Source: Alicyclobacillus acidiphilus NBRC 100859 (lineage in GTDB: Bacteria > Bacillota > Bacilli > Alicyclobacillales > Alicyclobacillaceae). From it: DNA of 64,000 nt. The DNA lies in contig NZ_BCQI01000012.1 in NCBI RefSeq assembly GCF_001544355.1, positions 1 to 64,000 of the forward strand, read 5' to 3'. Shown in pieces: positions 35,842 through 45,465 of the stretch; the first letter of the stretch is position 1, and the number at the start of each line of letters is the position of its first letter. The notes under the pieces are model-generated. The model searched no databases, was not told where the DNA came from, and saw nothing but the letters and a program-made list of their open reading frames with translations. The position numbers and the translations under genes were made by a program.

Positions 35842-36420
35842 ATGAGTCTCATTCCGTATGTGGTCGAGCAAACTTCGCGCGGTGAACGCAGTTATGACAT
35901 CTACTCGCGCCTTTTGAAAGACCGTATCGTCTTTCTGGGAACCGCCATTGACGACGATGTTGCAAACGCGGTGGTTGCGCAGCTCTTGTTCTTGGCAGCG
36001 GATGATCCGGACAAGGATATTCAGATGTACATAAACAGCCCTGGCGGCTCGGTTTCGGCAGGTCTGGCGATTTACGACACGATGCAGCACATCAAACCGG
36101 ACGTCAGCACGATGTGCATCGGTATGGCTGCGAGCATGGGTGCGGTTTTGCTGGCGGCAGGTGCGAAGGGCAAACGCTACGCGTTGCCGAATTCCGAAGT
36201 GATGATTCACCAGCCGTTGGGCGGCGCGCGTGGGCAAGCTTCGGATATCGAAATTCACGCGAAACACATTTTGCGTACGCGGGAACGTTTGAACAAAATT
36301 CTTGCGGAGCGTTCCGGGCAACCGATCGAGCGGGTGGCGCAGGACACGGACCGCGACAACTTCATGTCGGCCGAGGACGCGAAGGCGTACGGGCTCATTG
36401 ACGAGGTACTATATCGCTAA
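35842..36420 (+). CDS. clpP: ATP-dependent Clp protease proteolytic subunit
   Basis: The 192-residue serine protease has Ser98 (GMAASMG), His123 (MIHQPLGG) and Asp172 (DTDRDNF) in the canonical positions. The N-terminal [20 protein letters not shown], the axial-loop region, is typical. It forms a tetradecameric chamber that works with ClpX/ClpC for protein quality control, competence and sporulation. RBS AGGAGG precedes ATG 35842. A CtsR-type operator lies upstream. Confidence 0.97.
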   Translation: MSLIPYVVEQTSRGERSYDIYSRLLKDRIVFLGTAIDDDVANAVVAQLLFLAADDPDKDIQMYINSPGGSVSAGLAIYDTMQHIKPDVSTMCIGMAASMGAVLLAAGAKGKRYALPNSEVMIHQPLGGARGQASDIEIHAKHILRTRERLNKILAERSGQPIERVAQDTDRDNFMSAEDAKAYGLIDEVLYR

Positions 36421-36457
36421 ATTTGGATGCGTTGGTTGAATTGATGGAGGGACGACG

Positions 36458-37612
36458 ATGGCAGACGTAATCTATCTGGACTGGGCGGCGACAGCGCCGC
36501 TGCATCCCGCGGTTCGCGAGAAAGTGCCAGAGTGGATGGACGTCTTTGGCAATCCGTCGTCCCTTCACCGTCTTGGCATGGAAGCGGAGAACGTGCTGTC
36601 GGAAGCCCGGCGGACGATGCTGGAGAGTCTGGGCGCCCGCGGTGGACAGTTCGTGTTCACTGGCGGCGGCACGGAAGCAAACAACCTTGCCATTTTTGGG
36701 AGTGTGTTTGCGCAGCGTGATCGACATGCGCACGTCGTGACGACTGCCGTGGAACACCCGGCCGTGCTGGAAGCGTACCGCCGGCTCGAACAGCTTGGGT
36801 ACGAGGTAAGCTACGTACGGCCCCGGGAAGACGGGGATTTGGATTGGACTGACGTCATTCGCGCGGTTCGCGAAGACACCGTGCTGGTGAGCGTCATGCA
36901 CGTGAACAACGAAACGGGTGCGGTGTTTCCGATTGAGCGCCTGGCGCAGGAACTGGACAAGTTCCCGCGTGTCAGGTTTCATGTCGATGGCACGCAGGCA
37001 TTCGGCAAGATTCCGTTTTCCGTTGGTGATCACGCCATCGACCTGTACGCCTGTTCGGCGCACAAGGTGGGCGGGTTGAAAGGTGTCGGCGGACTGTACA
37101 TCCGTCCGCGCGTGAAGTTGGATCCGCACGTGGTCGGCGGGGGACAGGAATTCGGTTTTCGATCCGGCACCGAAAATGTCCTCGGCGCCATCGCGTTCGC
37201 GACGGCCGCCAAGGCGTCGATGGACGCGGTGCATCGGCAATTGCCGTATGCCGGCGAGCGGCGAAGGCGTTTTGTGGAAGGGCTGCGGGCGATCCCTGGG
37301 TGGAACGTGATTGATCCGCCCAATGTGTCACCGTATATTGTGTGTGCGACGCTTCCTGGGCTGAAAGGGGAAGTGATCGTTCACGCGTTTGAAGAGCAAG
37401 GTCTGTACGTTTCAGCCGGCAGCGCGTGTTCCAGTGCCCGCAGCCGCCAGAAGCGAAGCCATGTCCTCGAAGCGATGAACATTCGCCGAGAGTGGGCGGA
37501 TGCGGCTGTTCGGTTTTCGTGGCACCCCACGACGACAGATGATGAACTGAACCAGGCGCTGCAGGTGGTTGAACGCCAGAGCACGTGGCTGTTGCGAATG
37601 TTGGGAAGATAG
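36458..37612 (+). CDS. nifZ: Cysteine desulfurase paired with thiI
   Basis: This 384-residue class V PLP enzyme of the NifS/IscS family starts VIYLDWAATAPLHPAVREK. It has FTGGGTEANN, the Schiff-base lysine in CSAHKVGGLKGVG and the active cysteine in SAGSACSSARSR. It takes sulfur from cysteine for transfer to ThiI. It is adjacent to thiI with an 11-bp gap, the same pairing as nifZ-thiI in Bacillus, which suggests dedicated 4-thiouridine supply rather than general Fe-S assembly. Confidence 0.88.
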   Translation: MADVIYLDWAATAPLHPAVREKVPEWMDVFGNPSSLHRLGMEAENVLSEARRTMLESLGARGGQFVFTGGGTEANNLAIFGSVFAQRDRHAHVVTTAVEHPAVLEAYRRLEQLGYEVSYVRPREDGDLDWTDVIRAVREDTVLVSVMHVNNETGAVFPIERLAQELDKFPRVRFHVDGTQAFGKIPFSVGDHAIDLYACSAHKVGGLKGVGGLYIRPRVKLDPHVVGGGQEFGFRSGTENVLGAIAFATAAKASMDAVHRQLPYAGERRRRFVEGLRAIPGWNVIDPPNVSPYIVCATLPGLKGEVIVHAFEEQGLYVSAGSACSSARSRQKRSHVLEAMNIRREWADAAVRFSWHPTTTDDELNQALQVVERQSTWLLRMLGR

Positions 37613-37623
37613 TGGAGGGTACA

Positions 37624-38793
37624 ATGTACGATCACATTCTCGTTCGCTTCGGCGAACTAAGTACCAAGGGTCACAACCGATCGCAGCTTGAGCAGATTTT
37701 ACAACGAAATATTCAACAGGCGGTGCAGCCTTGGCCGACCATTCGGGTCGTCCGCAAAAGCAGCCGAATCGTGGTCGAGTTAGGGAATGTGCCCGTGAAG
37801 CCGGTCATGGACCGGCTTCGCCGCGTTTTTGGTATTTCGTCGCTGTCCGCGGTGGCGCGTACGGAGTTGAGTGTTCAGGCGATCCTCGATACCGCTGTCC
37901 GGGTGTATCGGCATGAAATGCCGACGCCGGGATCGTTCAAGGTCGAGGTCCGGCGCGGCAACAAGCAGTTCGAACTCGACAGTCCAACGCTGGCGCGGGA
38001 AGTCGGCGCTGCGATTCTGCGCGACGTCGAGGGTGCAACCGTAGACGTCCACCACCCGGAGGTTCAGGTGGAAGTGGATGTTCGGGACGCCGACGCCTAC
38101 GTCTTTGCCGGCAGAGTGCAAGGCGCGGGTGGATTTCCGGTTTCGATGAGCGGACGCGTCGCAGGTCTGTTGTCGGGGGGCATCGATAGTCCTGTCGCTG
38201 TCTGGAAAGCGTTGAGGCGCGGTCTCGATGTCGATCTCGTCCATTTTCATTCGTTCCCGTTCACCAGCGAGCGCGCACAGCGGAAAGTCGAGGATTTGAC
38301 GAGCCTGCTTGCCGACTGGGCGGGACCGCGACGGCTGTACCTGGTCTCGCTGACTGAGGTTCAAGCCGAAATCAGACGGGAATGCCCGGAAAGTTTGCGC
38401 ACGGTTCTTTTGCGGCGCATGATGTTTCGGATCGTGACGGCGATGGCGGATCGAAACAACTGGGGTGGCATTGTCACCGGCGACAGCGTCGGCCAGGTTG
38501 CCAGCCAGACGCTGGAGGCCCTGAACGCGGTGGACGCTGTCACGCCTCTGACGGTGATCCGGCCGCTCGCCGTCGAAGACAAAGTGGATATCATTCGCAT
38601 GGCGCAAGCCATCCAAACGTACGACGTCTCGATATTGCCGTACGATGACTGTTGTTCTCTATTCGCTCCGAGACGGCCGAAAACACACCCAACGCTGAAG
38701 GAAGTTACCGAGGGCGAAGCCGCGCTCGATATCGAAGGTTTGGTGCAAAGAGCGATGGATACGGTAGAAGTGAAGACCATCGCGTCGGTTTGA
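37624..38793 (+). CDS. thiI: tRNA 4-thiouridine synthase ThiI (rhodanese-less)
   Basis: The 389-residue protein starts at ATG 37624 behind GGAGGG. An N-terminal ferredoxin-like/THUMP region covers about residues 1-165. The PP-loop adenylation motif is LLSGGIDSPVAVWKALRRG. SILPYDDCCSLFAPRRPKTHPT closes the catalytic domain. No C-terminal rhodanese extension is present, as in Bacillus ThiI. It adds sulfur to U8 of tRNAs and may assist thiamine thiazole synthesis. Its partner desulfurase lies just upstream. Confidence 0.94.
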   Translation: MYDHILVRFGELSTKGHNRSQLEQILQRNIQQAVQPWPTIRVVRKSSRIVVELGNVPVKPVMDRLRRVFGISSLSAVARTELSVQAILDTAVRVYRHEMPTPGSFKVEVRRGNKQFELDSPTLAREVGAAILRDVEGATVDVHHPEVQVEVDVRDADAYVFAGRVQGAGGFPVSMSGRVAGLLSGGIDSPVAVWKALRRGLDVDLVHFHSFPFTSERAQRKVEDLTSLLADWAGPRRLYLVSLTEVQAEIRRECPESLRTVLLRRMMFRIVTAMADRNNWGGIVTGDSVGQVASQTLEALNAVDAVTPLTVIRPLAVEDKVDIIRMAQAIQTYDVSILPYDDCCSLFAPRRPKTHPTLKEVTEGEAALDIEGLVQRAMDTVEVKTIASV

Positions 38794-38943
38794 CCATTTG
38801 GATTCCGTACGGAACAGGATGTGAATGGCGCGGCACTCGAGCGGCGAGAGGTACATTTTTTCGCCATGTCGGATGTCCGGGAGAAGATTAGGGCAGGCTA
38901 GACCTGATTCGATCACGACGAATCGATATCCCCGAGTCTCGAG

Positions 38944-39201
38944 GTGAGACGGTTGCGCACGATTCGCATCTTGTTTCGGCTGTTTCGATTCCTGTCTATC
39001 GGCTTTACCATTTGGCGGGCGTCTCGGGCGACCCGCGCGTTTTACATTGGGAGTATGCTCTGGAAGTATTTCCGCAGACGATCCGTCACCACGCCTCCAC
39101 GCGTTGTCTTCACGTTTGTCGATCCGCATACCGACGCGATTTATCGTCGTCGCGGATGGCGACGCATTGCGAAAAACGCCCCTGATGACACCGACTCGTG
39201 A
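38944..39201 (+). CDS. Possible small basic membrane-associated protein
   Basis: An 85-codon frame from GTG 38944 (or TTG 38953 after GAGGTGAG) gives a very basic product. It starts with a hydrophobic stretch (TIRILFRLFRFLSIGFTIW) and ends in a polar tail (APDDTDS). The ribosome site is weak and the family is not recognised. It sits in the 540-bp gap between thiI and rsfA, the rest of which shows nothing clear. It could be chance. Confidence 0.3.
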   Translation: MRRLRTIRILFRLFRFLSIGFTIWRASRATRAFYIGSMLWKYFRRRSVTTPPRVVFTFVDPHTDAIYRRRGWRRIAKNAPDDTDS

Positions 39202-39336
39202 TTCTCACGTTTAAGCACTCTCAAATGTGGTTATAACAAATGATAGCGTCGTGATAAGCCATGTGTGGAGAACGTGAGGAAACGCCGACCTCTGCAATGA
39301 GGTCATGTCAAGAGGTCATTTGAGGAGGAAAACATC

Positions 39337-39978
39337 ATGCGTCAATCATCTAGAGCAATGCGCCAAGATGCTTGGACAACAGAAGACGACGAGATTCTAG
39401 CTGACATTGTCCTGAAACACATTAAACAAGGTAGCACACAGCTCGCAGGTTTCAACGAAGCTTCGCGACGCCTGGGAAGGACGGCCGCGGCTTGCGGATT
39501 TCGCTGGAACGCGTGCGTGCGCAAGCAGCAGCGGCAGATCATCGAACTCGCCAAGGAAGAGCGCAAGAAGAGCAAGTCGGAGCGCGTTCAGGCGCAGATG
39601 GAAGGCGGAGATTTGGATCATCCGACCGCGACGTTGATGTCTTGGGCGCAAGTGCTCCGCTTCCTGCGCCAGGAAAAAAACACAGCGCAGGAATGGGCTT
39701 CGCGCTGGCGAAGTGCGGAACGCCAAAGCAACGAATGGAAAAACCGGTATCGCGAACTCCAGGAGGAATACCGGCAGACGCGGGAAGAACTGAATCGTGT
39801 CAAGGCGAATTACGAAACCATCGCGCAGGACTACAAAGTGCTTGTCCAAATCATGGAGCGCGCCCGCAAAGCCGCTTTGTTGGACGAAACACAACTCGGC
39901 GAAGGGTTCATGTACCAGATCGACGAATACGGCAATTTGGAACGTGTCGAACACGAACCGGTGGAGCGAGCTGAATAA
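39337..39978 (+). CDS. rsfA: RsfA-family prespore regulator
   Basis: The 213-residue product has an N-terminal Myb/SANT-like domain (RQDAWTTEDDEILADIVLKH, then TAAACGFRWNACVRKQ), characteristic of RsfA and its paralogue YlbO. A basic linker and a long coiled coil follow (about 105-185, ERQSNEWKNRYRELQEEYRQ). RsfA modulates sigma-F-dependent genes in the forespore of Bacillus. RBS GAGGAGG precedes ATG 39337. Downstream lies a terminator overlapping its stop, then a germination gene. Confidence 0.87.
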   Translation: MRQSSRAMRQDAWTTEDDEILADIVLKHIKQGSTQLAGFNEASRRLGRTAAACGFRWNACVRKQQRQIIELAKEERKKSKSERVQAQMEGGDLDHPTATLMSWAQVLRFLRQEKNTAQEWASRWRSAERQSNEWKNRYRELQEEYRQTREELNRVKANYETIAQDYKVLVQIMERARKAALLDETQLGEGFMYQIDEYGNLERVEHEPVERAE

Positions 39979-39991
39979 GCTCGCTCTTTTT
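39964..39991 (+). terminator. Terminator overlapping the rsfA stop codon
   Basis: GAGCGAGC (39964-39971) and GCTCGCTC (39979-39986) are followed by five T residues. The loop contains the rsfA TAA stop. Confidence 0.9.
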
Positions 39992-40045
39992 CATGCATTT
40001 CAGCCTCTCTTGTGAGCCACCCTACATCCAGGATGGTGAGAAGAG

Positions 40046-41356
40046 ATGTTCCTCAAGTGGGTAAGGAATTATTGGCGTGGGATACGGAACCAAGACCGTC
40101 GCAAGTTGACATCCAGCAAATGCGGTCGGATTGGCCTCGTGGGTTTGTTGGCCCTACTCCCCTTTGGCACGAGCGGGTGTTTTGACAGACAGGAGCTGGA
40201 ACAGCAGGCTTTTGTGTCGGTATTAGGGCTTGACAAAGCGCCAGGCAACCTCTTGGACTGCACGTTCCGCATCGCGCAGCCCTCCAATCCGTCAGGGGGA
40301 GGCGATAAAGGCGGAATGGAACCACTTGCGGGCAAAGAGCCGGTCACAATCCGCGCGCGCAGCATCAGCGAGGCCATGGTGCTGGCCAGCGGATCGATTG
40401 AGCGCACCATCACGTTCTCGCATCTTTCCTTGATTATCCTGGGTGCCGATCTCGCCAAATCAGGGGTACGGCAGTACGTCGAACCGCTGACTAGGTACAG
40501 GGAATTTCGCCGGACGGTTCCTGTATCGGTGTCCACGACAACGGCAAAAGATGTGATCGACGCGTTTCAACCGATGCTCGATACGTCGATCACGCGAATC
40601 GCCGACGGCATCGCGTTGGTTTCGCAGCGCAGTGGCATTGCGCCCATGTGCAGAATTCAGGACCTCATGGCGGGGATGGAACAACCGCACGAGAACGCGA
40701 TCGCGCCGCTGTACGGCATGAACCAATATGTATCCAAGCAGGAACAGCAGCTGCCGGACAAGGCGAACGTCGACTACCAGCCCGGTGGTGTGGAGCGCCT
40801 CGGCGGCAACCCTGTCGATTGGATGGGCGCGGCGGTGTTTCAGTCGGATCGGGTGGTTGACACGATTACGGGCGAAGACAACATCTACTTGCGCCTGCTC
40901 CAGGGAAGTGTACGCCATGCCATGCTGAACCTGGAGGATCCAAACAATCCGTCGCAGCCGGTGGGCATTGAATTGCACAAGGAACGTCCAGCTACATACC
41001 GCGTCACGCTAGGCAACCCTGTGAAGATTCGCGTATTGCTGCCGCTGGACGTCGACGTCGTCGGGATCGCGAGCGGGATCGACTATTCGGACAGGCGTAT
41101 CCGCATGCAATTCCAACAGGATTTGAAGAAGCAGTTTGACCAGCACGCGGAAGCGTTGTTGGATCGCTTGCTGCGCAAAGATCAATCGGACGTCGTTCCG
41201 ATCTCGCGGGCCATCCGGGGGCAATTTTCAACATACGCGAAGTTTGCGGATTACCCGTGGGAAGATCACCTCAAAACCGCGGAGATTTCCGTCGACTCCG
41301 ACATTCACGTGCGCCGCTTTGGCGTTCAAATTGAATCTATCCAGAAGAAGGGCTGA
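40046..41356 (+). CDS. Ger(x)C family spore germination lipoprotein
   Basis: The 436-residue precursor has a basic N-terminus, hydrophobic segment and lipobox-like TSGC followed by FDRQELEQQAFVSVLGLD, the typical start of GerAC/GerBC/GerKC subunits. The three-domain Ger(x)C body follows, including RARSISEAMVLASGSIERTI and FSHLSLIILGADLA. These lipoproteins work with A and B subunits in the spore inner membrane as nutrient germinant receptors. No A or B gene is adjacent, so this is an orphan C subunit. The N-terminal extension before the lipobox is longer than usual. Confidence 0.88.
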   Translation: MFLKWVRNYWRGIRNQDRRKLTSSKCGRIGLVGLLALLPFGTSGCFDRQELEQQAFVSVLGLDKAPGNLLDCTFRIAQPSNPSGGGDKGGMEPLAGKEPVTIRARSISEAMVLASGSIERTITFSHLSLIILGADLAKSGVRQYVEPLTRYREFRRTVPVSVSTTTAKDVIDAFQPMLDTSITRIADGIALVSQRSGIAPMCRIQDLMAGMEQPHENAIAPLYGMNQYVSKQEQQLPDKANVDYQPGGVERLGGNPVDWMGAAVFQSDRVVDTITGEDNIYLRLLQGSVRHAMLNLEDPNNPSQPVGIELHKERPATYRVTLGNPVKIRVLLPLDVDVVGIASGIDYSDRRIRMQFQQDLKKQFDQHAEALLDRLLRKDQSDVVPISRAIRGQFSTYAKFADYPWEDHLKTAEISVDSDIHVRRFGVQIESIQKKG

Positions 41357-41357
41357 A

Positions 41358-41873
41358 TTACCAAAGCGGATATTGCGGCGGCAACTGCCCGTATCGATGC
41401 TCCGCACCTTGCGGGGCCCTTTGCGGTGTGCCTTGCGGTGCGGGCGGAGCTTGGTACATCGGCTTTGGCGGATAGGGTACGGCATAGTGCGGAAACGGCT
41501 GGTTCGGCATCGGATGACGGGCTGGCGGCTGACTCACTGGCGGCACTGGCGGTTGCCCATGTTCTGGTTTGGCTTCTTTGCTGTCGGTCGTGTCGCCGGC
41601 GTCGCTGGAGCCGGATTGGAGTCCCGTGACGACGGTCGACAGCATCGATCGGATGAGAGTTCCTACAATCGGCGAATCGAACAACCCGAGCACATCTTTG
41701 GCGGACATGCCCGACTCTGTGATGGCGGATCGCAATGTCTTTGAAATGGCCAGCGTCAGGCGGTAGTACTCGCGTTCCGTGAGATTCAACGCTCTCGCTT
41801 CTTCTCGAATCTCTCGCGCCAGCTTGCTCAGTTTCTTGCCAGATCGCTTGGATTTTGCAGAGGTCTGAGCCAT
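41358..41873 (-). CDS. Hypothetical protein with Pro-rich C-terminus
   Basis: The 171-residue product starts at ATG 41873 behind GGAGGG. Residues 1-90 are basic then helical (KLAREIREEARALNLTEREY followed by YRLTLAISKTLRSAITESGM). The C-terminal 70 residues are a Pro/Gln/Tyr/His-rich disordered tail (PPVPPVSQPPARHPMPNQPF). This composition recalls spore coat or surface proteins, but the family is not recognised. Its stop is one base from the end of the convergent Ger(x)C gene, and no terminator is seen between them. Confidence 0.6.
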   Translation of the reverse strand: MAQTSAKSKRSGKKLSKLAREIREEARALNLTEREYYRLTLAISKTLRSAITESGMSAKDVLGLFDSPIVGTLIRSMLSTVVTGLQSGSSDAGDTTDSKEAKPEHGQPPVPPVSQPPARHPMPNQPFPHYAVPYPPKPMYQAPPAPQGTPQRAPQGAEHRYGQLPPQYPLW

Positions 41874-41905
41874 GGACGATTTCCCTCCCTGAATTTGGAC
41901 CGAGA

Positions 41906-42688
41906 CTACGTCGACAAACCTCCGTTCGGACTGATATTTTGACCCGTAATGAAACTTGCTTCAGGGGACGCCAAGAAGGTGACGAGCGCCGCGACGTCTT
42001 CTGGCTGCCCCAGTCGGCCAATCGGTGTCGATTCCGCGATGGCCAATCGCTCCGCGTCGTCAAATTGGGCCATCATGTCGGTATCGATGGCGCCTGGCGA
42101 AACGGCGTTGACGGTGATGCCAAGCGTCGCCAATTCCTTGGCGACCGCTTTCGTCCAGGCGATCACGCCGCCCTTTGTCGCGGAATATGCCGCTTCCATG
42201 GCGGCGCCGTCCATTCCGTGGATCGATGCGAGATTGACGATGCGGCCATGTTCCACGCGCCTCAAGTAAGGAATGGCCTCGCGCGTGCAAAGGAACATCG
42301 ACGTCAAATTGACATCGACGAGTGTCCGCCATCGCTCGAGCGTCATGTCAATGACCAAACCGTAGTCGCTCACGCCGGCATTGTTGACGAGAATGCTTGG
42401 AATGCCAAGCTGCGTACTTTCTATAAATAGGCGCTTTACGTCGCCTTCGTCGCGTACATCGGCCTGTATCGCCACGGCCTGCACATCGTGGGCCTCGCAT
42501 TCGCGAACGACCTGTTCAGCGAGTTCCCGCTCGCGATGATAGTGGACAGCGACATTCGCGCCCGCCTTCGCAAGCGTGATTGCGATGGCGCGCCCAATGC
42601 CGCGCGACGCGCCCGTCACAATCGCGTTGCGGCCCGCGAGATTTCGTGCATTCGGATATGGATGGTTGGTCGTTTGGTAACACGTCAC
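41906..42688 (-). CDS. Short-chain dehydrogenase/reductase (FabG/YmfI-like)
   Basis: The 260-residue SDR has the NADP site VTGASRGIGRAIA, NNAG, catalytic Ser in VNLASIHG and YSATKGG supplying Tyr and Lys. The GTG start at 42688 is preceded by AGGAGTG. An N-terminal extension of about 20 residues precedes the Rossmann fold. It could be a 3-oxoacyl-ACP reductase or a relative of YmfI (the EF-P 5-aminopentanone reductase of Bacillus); context does not decide. The 42689-43028 gap holds only its promoter region and the bshC start region. Confidence 0.75.
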   Translation of the reverse strand: MTCYQTTNHPYPNARNLAGRNAIVTGASRGIGRAIAITLAKAGANVAVHYHRERELAEQVVRECEAHDVQAVAIQADVRDEGDVKRLFIESTQLGIPSILVNNAGVSDYGLVIDMTLERWRTLVDVNLTSMFLCTREAIPYLRRVEHGRIVNLASIHGMDGAAMEAAYSATKGGVIAWTKAVAKELATLGITVNAVSPGAIDTDMMAQFDDAERLAIAESTPIGRLGQPEDVAALVTFLASPEASFITGQNISPNGGLST

Positions 42689-43028
42689 GTTTGTTCTACA
42701 CTCCTATGCCAGCCGCTGCGCATCCGTGTGCGCGAGCGGGAAATCGATCTCGGGAAAGTCACTTGGCTTCTTCTCGCAGCCTGAGGCGTTCCGCCGGACA
42801 GGCCTCATAGGCAACGACAACTACTTATTTTACTTTAGCGCCAACTTGTTGTTATGATGAGTCTGGTCCTCGATCTCGTCGGCCATCTGGCAGCCCTTCG
42901 CTATCAGAGTCGACGAGGTGTGGTACGATGTCGAGGCCTAAGAAAATCTTGTGTCGATCCCGCCACACAAAACGGCCCGTTCCAGATGGTCCGGCGGATC
43001 GTGGAGCGTTCGAAGGGACTGTTACTCC

Positions 43029-44666
43029 TTGAAATGTACCATCTATCAGGCACCGACTGGTAATCCATTGACAGACGCGTACCTGTTTCAATTTCAGAGC
43101 GTTTCCAATCTCTATGATGATCAAAATCCGACCGATCCGACGACGTTCCAACGCCGTGCGGAAAAAGTGCTGCCGTGGTTTGACGATACGCACAGACAGC
43201 AGTTGGTGAAGGCGTTGTCCGCATACCACGAGCGCATCGGAGCGACGCCCGCGCAGATGAACGGCATTCAACGCTTGCTCGACCCTGAAAGCGTCGTTGT
43301 CGTGACTGGCCAGCAGGCGGGTCTGTTGACGGGGCCGCTGTACTCTCTGAGCAAAGCCTTGTCCGCGATTGGCGTCGCCGCGGAAATGGAGCGCCTGTTG
43401 GGGCGGCCCGTCGTACCCGTGTTCTGGGTGGCGTCCGAAGATCACGATTTCGCCGAAGTCGATCACGCCTACGTGATCGATCACGTGAATGTTCCCGCCC
43501 GCATCGAACTGGATCATTCGTTCGATCCGCACCAGATGGTATACCATGCGTCGCTCAGCCGATCCCAGGTCGACCACGTCATCCAGCAAGTGCAACGAAC
43601 CCTCCATGAAACACCCTACAAGGTCGATTTGCTGCATACCCTTAAGGACACGTGGCGGGAGGGGGATTCGCTGGCGGTCTGGTACACTCGGCTGATGTCG
43701 CGGATGTTGGCGAATCACCCGATTGTCTTCGTCGATCCCTGTCTTCCCGAACTGCGCCGCCTCGTCGCGCCCGTCTTCGAACGGACGCTCGCCAACGCGG
43801 ACGAAGTGCAGGCGCGTCTGTCCGACGCGTATGCGGCTGTCGAAGCGGCTGGATTTGCGCCAGAGGTGATTCGCGATGATCGCCACACGACCGTGTTTCG
43901 CGTCGTCGACGGACGGCGGTATGTCATCGAGCGAACGGAGGACGGCCAGTTGCGCTTGCGGAGCCACGGCGAAACGCGTACGCTCGCAGATTGGCTGCAA
44001 CTTTGTCGAGATGATCCTGCCGGCTTCAGCTCCAACGTCCTGCTGCGTCCAGTCGTTCAAGATCATCTGCTGCCGACACTCGCTTACGTGGGCGGCCCAT
44101 CGGAACTGGCGTATCACAGCTTGTCCAAGGCCATCTTCCACGCGCACGGCCGCTCGCTGCCGCCGCTTGTGATGCGTCAGCGCATGCGCATTGCGTCGCC
44201 AGGTGTATGGCGGGCGATGAACGCGTGGGGGATCGGGTTTGCCGATGTCCGACAACCGGCGGATCTGGTCGCCCTTCGCGCGTTGCGCGACATGACAGAG
44301 ACGCTGCAAGCCGACATGGACGAATTCTCCGGCATGCTGCAACAACACATGAAGCGTTTCACCGCGACCTACGAACACCTCGGCCCACAGGTTCAGGATA
44401 TCGTGGCGCGTCATCAAACGCAGCAGCGCCAGCTCCTCGAACGCTTGCACCGCAAAGTCTATCAGTTGGCAGAGCGCCGCCGCCACGACGATGTCCAGCA
44501 ATTGCGACGCATCGAGACGTGGTTCTGGACCGACGGCCACGAGCAAGAGCGCAGGCTCTCCCCGATGAACCTCTGGGCCGAACTCAGCCTTGAGTGGTTT
44601 CATCAGTTGCCTGTGTGGGGTGATTTCCGCCAGCCTGGCGCCGTCCTCGAACTGGTTGCTGAGTAA
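43029..44666 (+). CDS. bshC: Bacillithiol biosynthesis cysteine-adding enzyme
   Basis: The product shows VVTGQQAGLLTGPLYSLSKA and PVFWVASEDHDFAEV, the hallmark motifs of BshC, and a long C-terminal coiled coil (about 420-500). It ligates cysteine to glucosaminyl malate, the last step of bacillithiol synthesis. The start is uncertain: the frame is open from 42951, but a TTG at 43029 after GAAGGGAC gives 545 residues, matching the family's usual length of about 540. The N-terminal family core begins at DAYLFQFQSVSNLYD. It is followed by the division cluster. Confidence 0.88.
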   Translation: MKCTIYQAPTGNPLTDAYLFQFQSVSNLYDDQNPTDPTTFQRRAEKVLPWFDDTHRQQLVKALSAYHERIGATPAQMNGIQRLLDPESVVVVTGQQAGLLTGPLYSLSKALSAIGVAAEMERLLGRPVVPVFWVASEDHDFAEVDHAYVIDHVNVPARIELDHSFDPHQMVYHASLSRSQVDHVIQQVQRTLHETPYKVDLLHTLKDTWREGDSLAVWYTRLMSRMLANHPIVFVDPCLPELRRLVAPVFERTLANADEVQARLSDAYAAVEAAGFAPEVIRDDRHTTVFRVVDGRRYVIERTEDGQLRLRSHGETRTLADWLQLCRDDPAGFSSNVLLRPVVQDHLLPTLAYVGGPSELAYHSLSKAIFHAHGRSLPPLVMRQRMRIASPGVWRAMNAWGIGFADVRQPADLVALRALRDMTETLQADMDEFSGMLQQHMKRFTATYEHLGPQVQDIVARHQTQQRQLLERLHRKVYQLAERRRHDDVQQLRRIETWFWTDGHEQERRLSPMNLWAELSLEWFHQLPVWGDFRQPGAVLELVAE

Positions 44667-44697
44667 CCGAACTCTGCCTGGCCCACCTGCCGCAAAG

Positions 44698-44727
44698 TGG
44701 GTTCGATCCCGCCGGATCGAACCCACC
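44698..44727 (+). terminator. Hairpin after bshC
   Basis: GTGGGTTCGATCC and GGATCGAACCCAC form a perfect 13-bp stem with a CGCC loop, about 30 bp after the bshC stop. A TTTTT lies about 15 bp further on. Confidence 0.65.
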
Positions 44728-44898
44728 CACCACCATCCCTGATTTTTCCCCACTTCGTCCCACCATCGTTGAACCGGTCGTTCCATTCCCTTCGAATGTC
44801 TCGGAATCCCATTCATCGTGCGGGTTTTTGAGTGTGTGTCGAAAATTTGCAAAATCCTCAGGAGGTCGGCAGGAAAATAGATCGGAGGAGCGAAATGC

Positions 44899-44931
44899 TA
44901 TAAATGTGGTGAGTAGTGGGTCAAAGTGGGG
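44899..44931 (+). promoter_or_regulatory. MraZ-binding repeats upstream of mraZ
   Basis: GTGGTG (44906), GTGGGT (44916) and GTGGGG (44926) are spaced exactly 10 bp apart, the arrangement bound by MraZ in front of dcw clusters. A TATAAA at 44899-44904 could be the -10 box. MraZ would thus control its own cluster. Confidence 0.7.
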
Positions 44932-44953
44932 AATACGAACAGGCCGGTGGTGA

Positions 44954-45391
44954 ATGTCGTTGTTCATGGGAGAATTCGAGCATTCGCTCGACACGAAGGG
45001 GCGGTTGACCGTACCGGCCAAGTTCCGGGACGAGTTGGGCGAGTCGTTCGTGGTGACCCGTGGGCTGGACAAGTGCTTGTTTGTTTACCCGCATGAAGAG
45101 TGGCAAATCCTCGAGGCCAAGTTGAAGGCGCTCCCTATGACGCGATCGGATGCCCGATCGTTCGTACGCTTCTTCTTCTCCGGGGCAAGTGAATGCGAAT
45201 TGGATAGGCAAGGACGAATCCTGTTGCCGCAGAAGCTTCGCGACTACGCTGGACTGGAGAAAGACTGTACGCTTCTCGGTGTGTCGAATCGTGTGGAAAT
45301 TTGGGATTCGAACATTTGGGCAAACTACTCGAATGACGCTGAGGCATCGTTCGCGGACATCGCAGAAAATCTGGTGGACTTTGCGTTTTGA
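44954..45391 (+). CDS. mraZ: Transcriptional regulator MraZ
   Basis: The 145-residue protein has two SpoVT/AbrB-like halves: [20 protein letters not shown] and [20 protein letters not shown]. Each carries the DxxGR signature. It is first gene of the division and cell wall cluster and a DNA-binding regulator of it. 10-bp-spaced GTGG repeats lie just upstream. Confidence 0.95.
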   Translation: MSLFMGEFEHSLDTKGRLTVPAKFRDELGESFVVTRGLDKCLFVYPHEEWQILEAKLKALPMTRSDARSFVRFFFSGASECELDRQGRILLPQKLRDYAGLEKDCTLLGVSNRVEIWDSNIWANYSNDAEASFADIAENLVDFAF

Positions 45392-45465
45392 CGCGCAGCG
45401 ACGCGTTGGCGTGAGTAGGCGTGCGAGAAGAAGTGGTTTTCGTCCGATCGCGATGGGGTGAGGAT

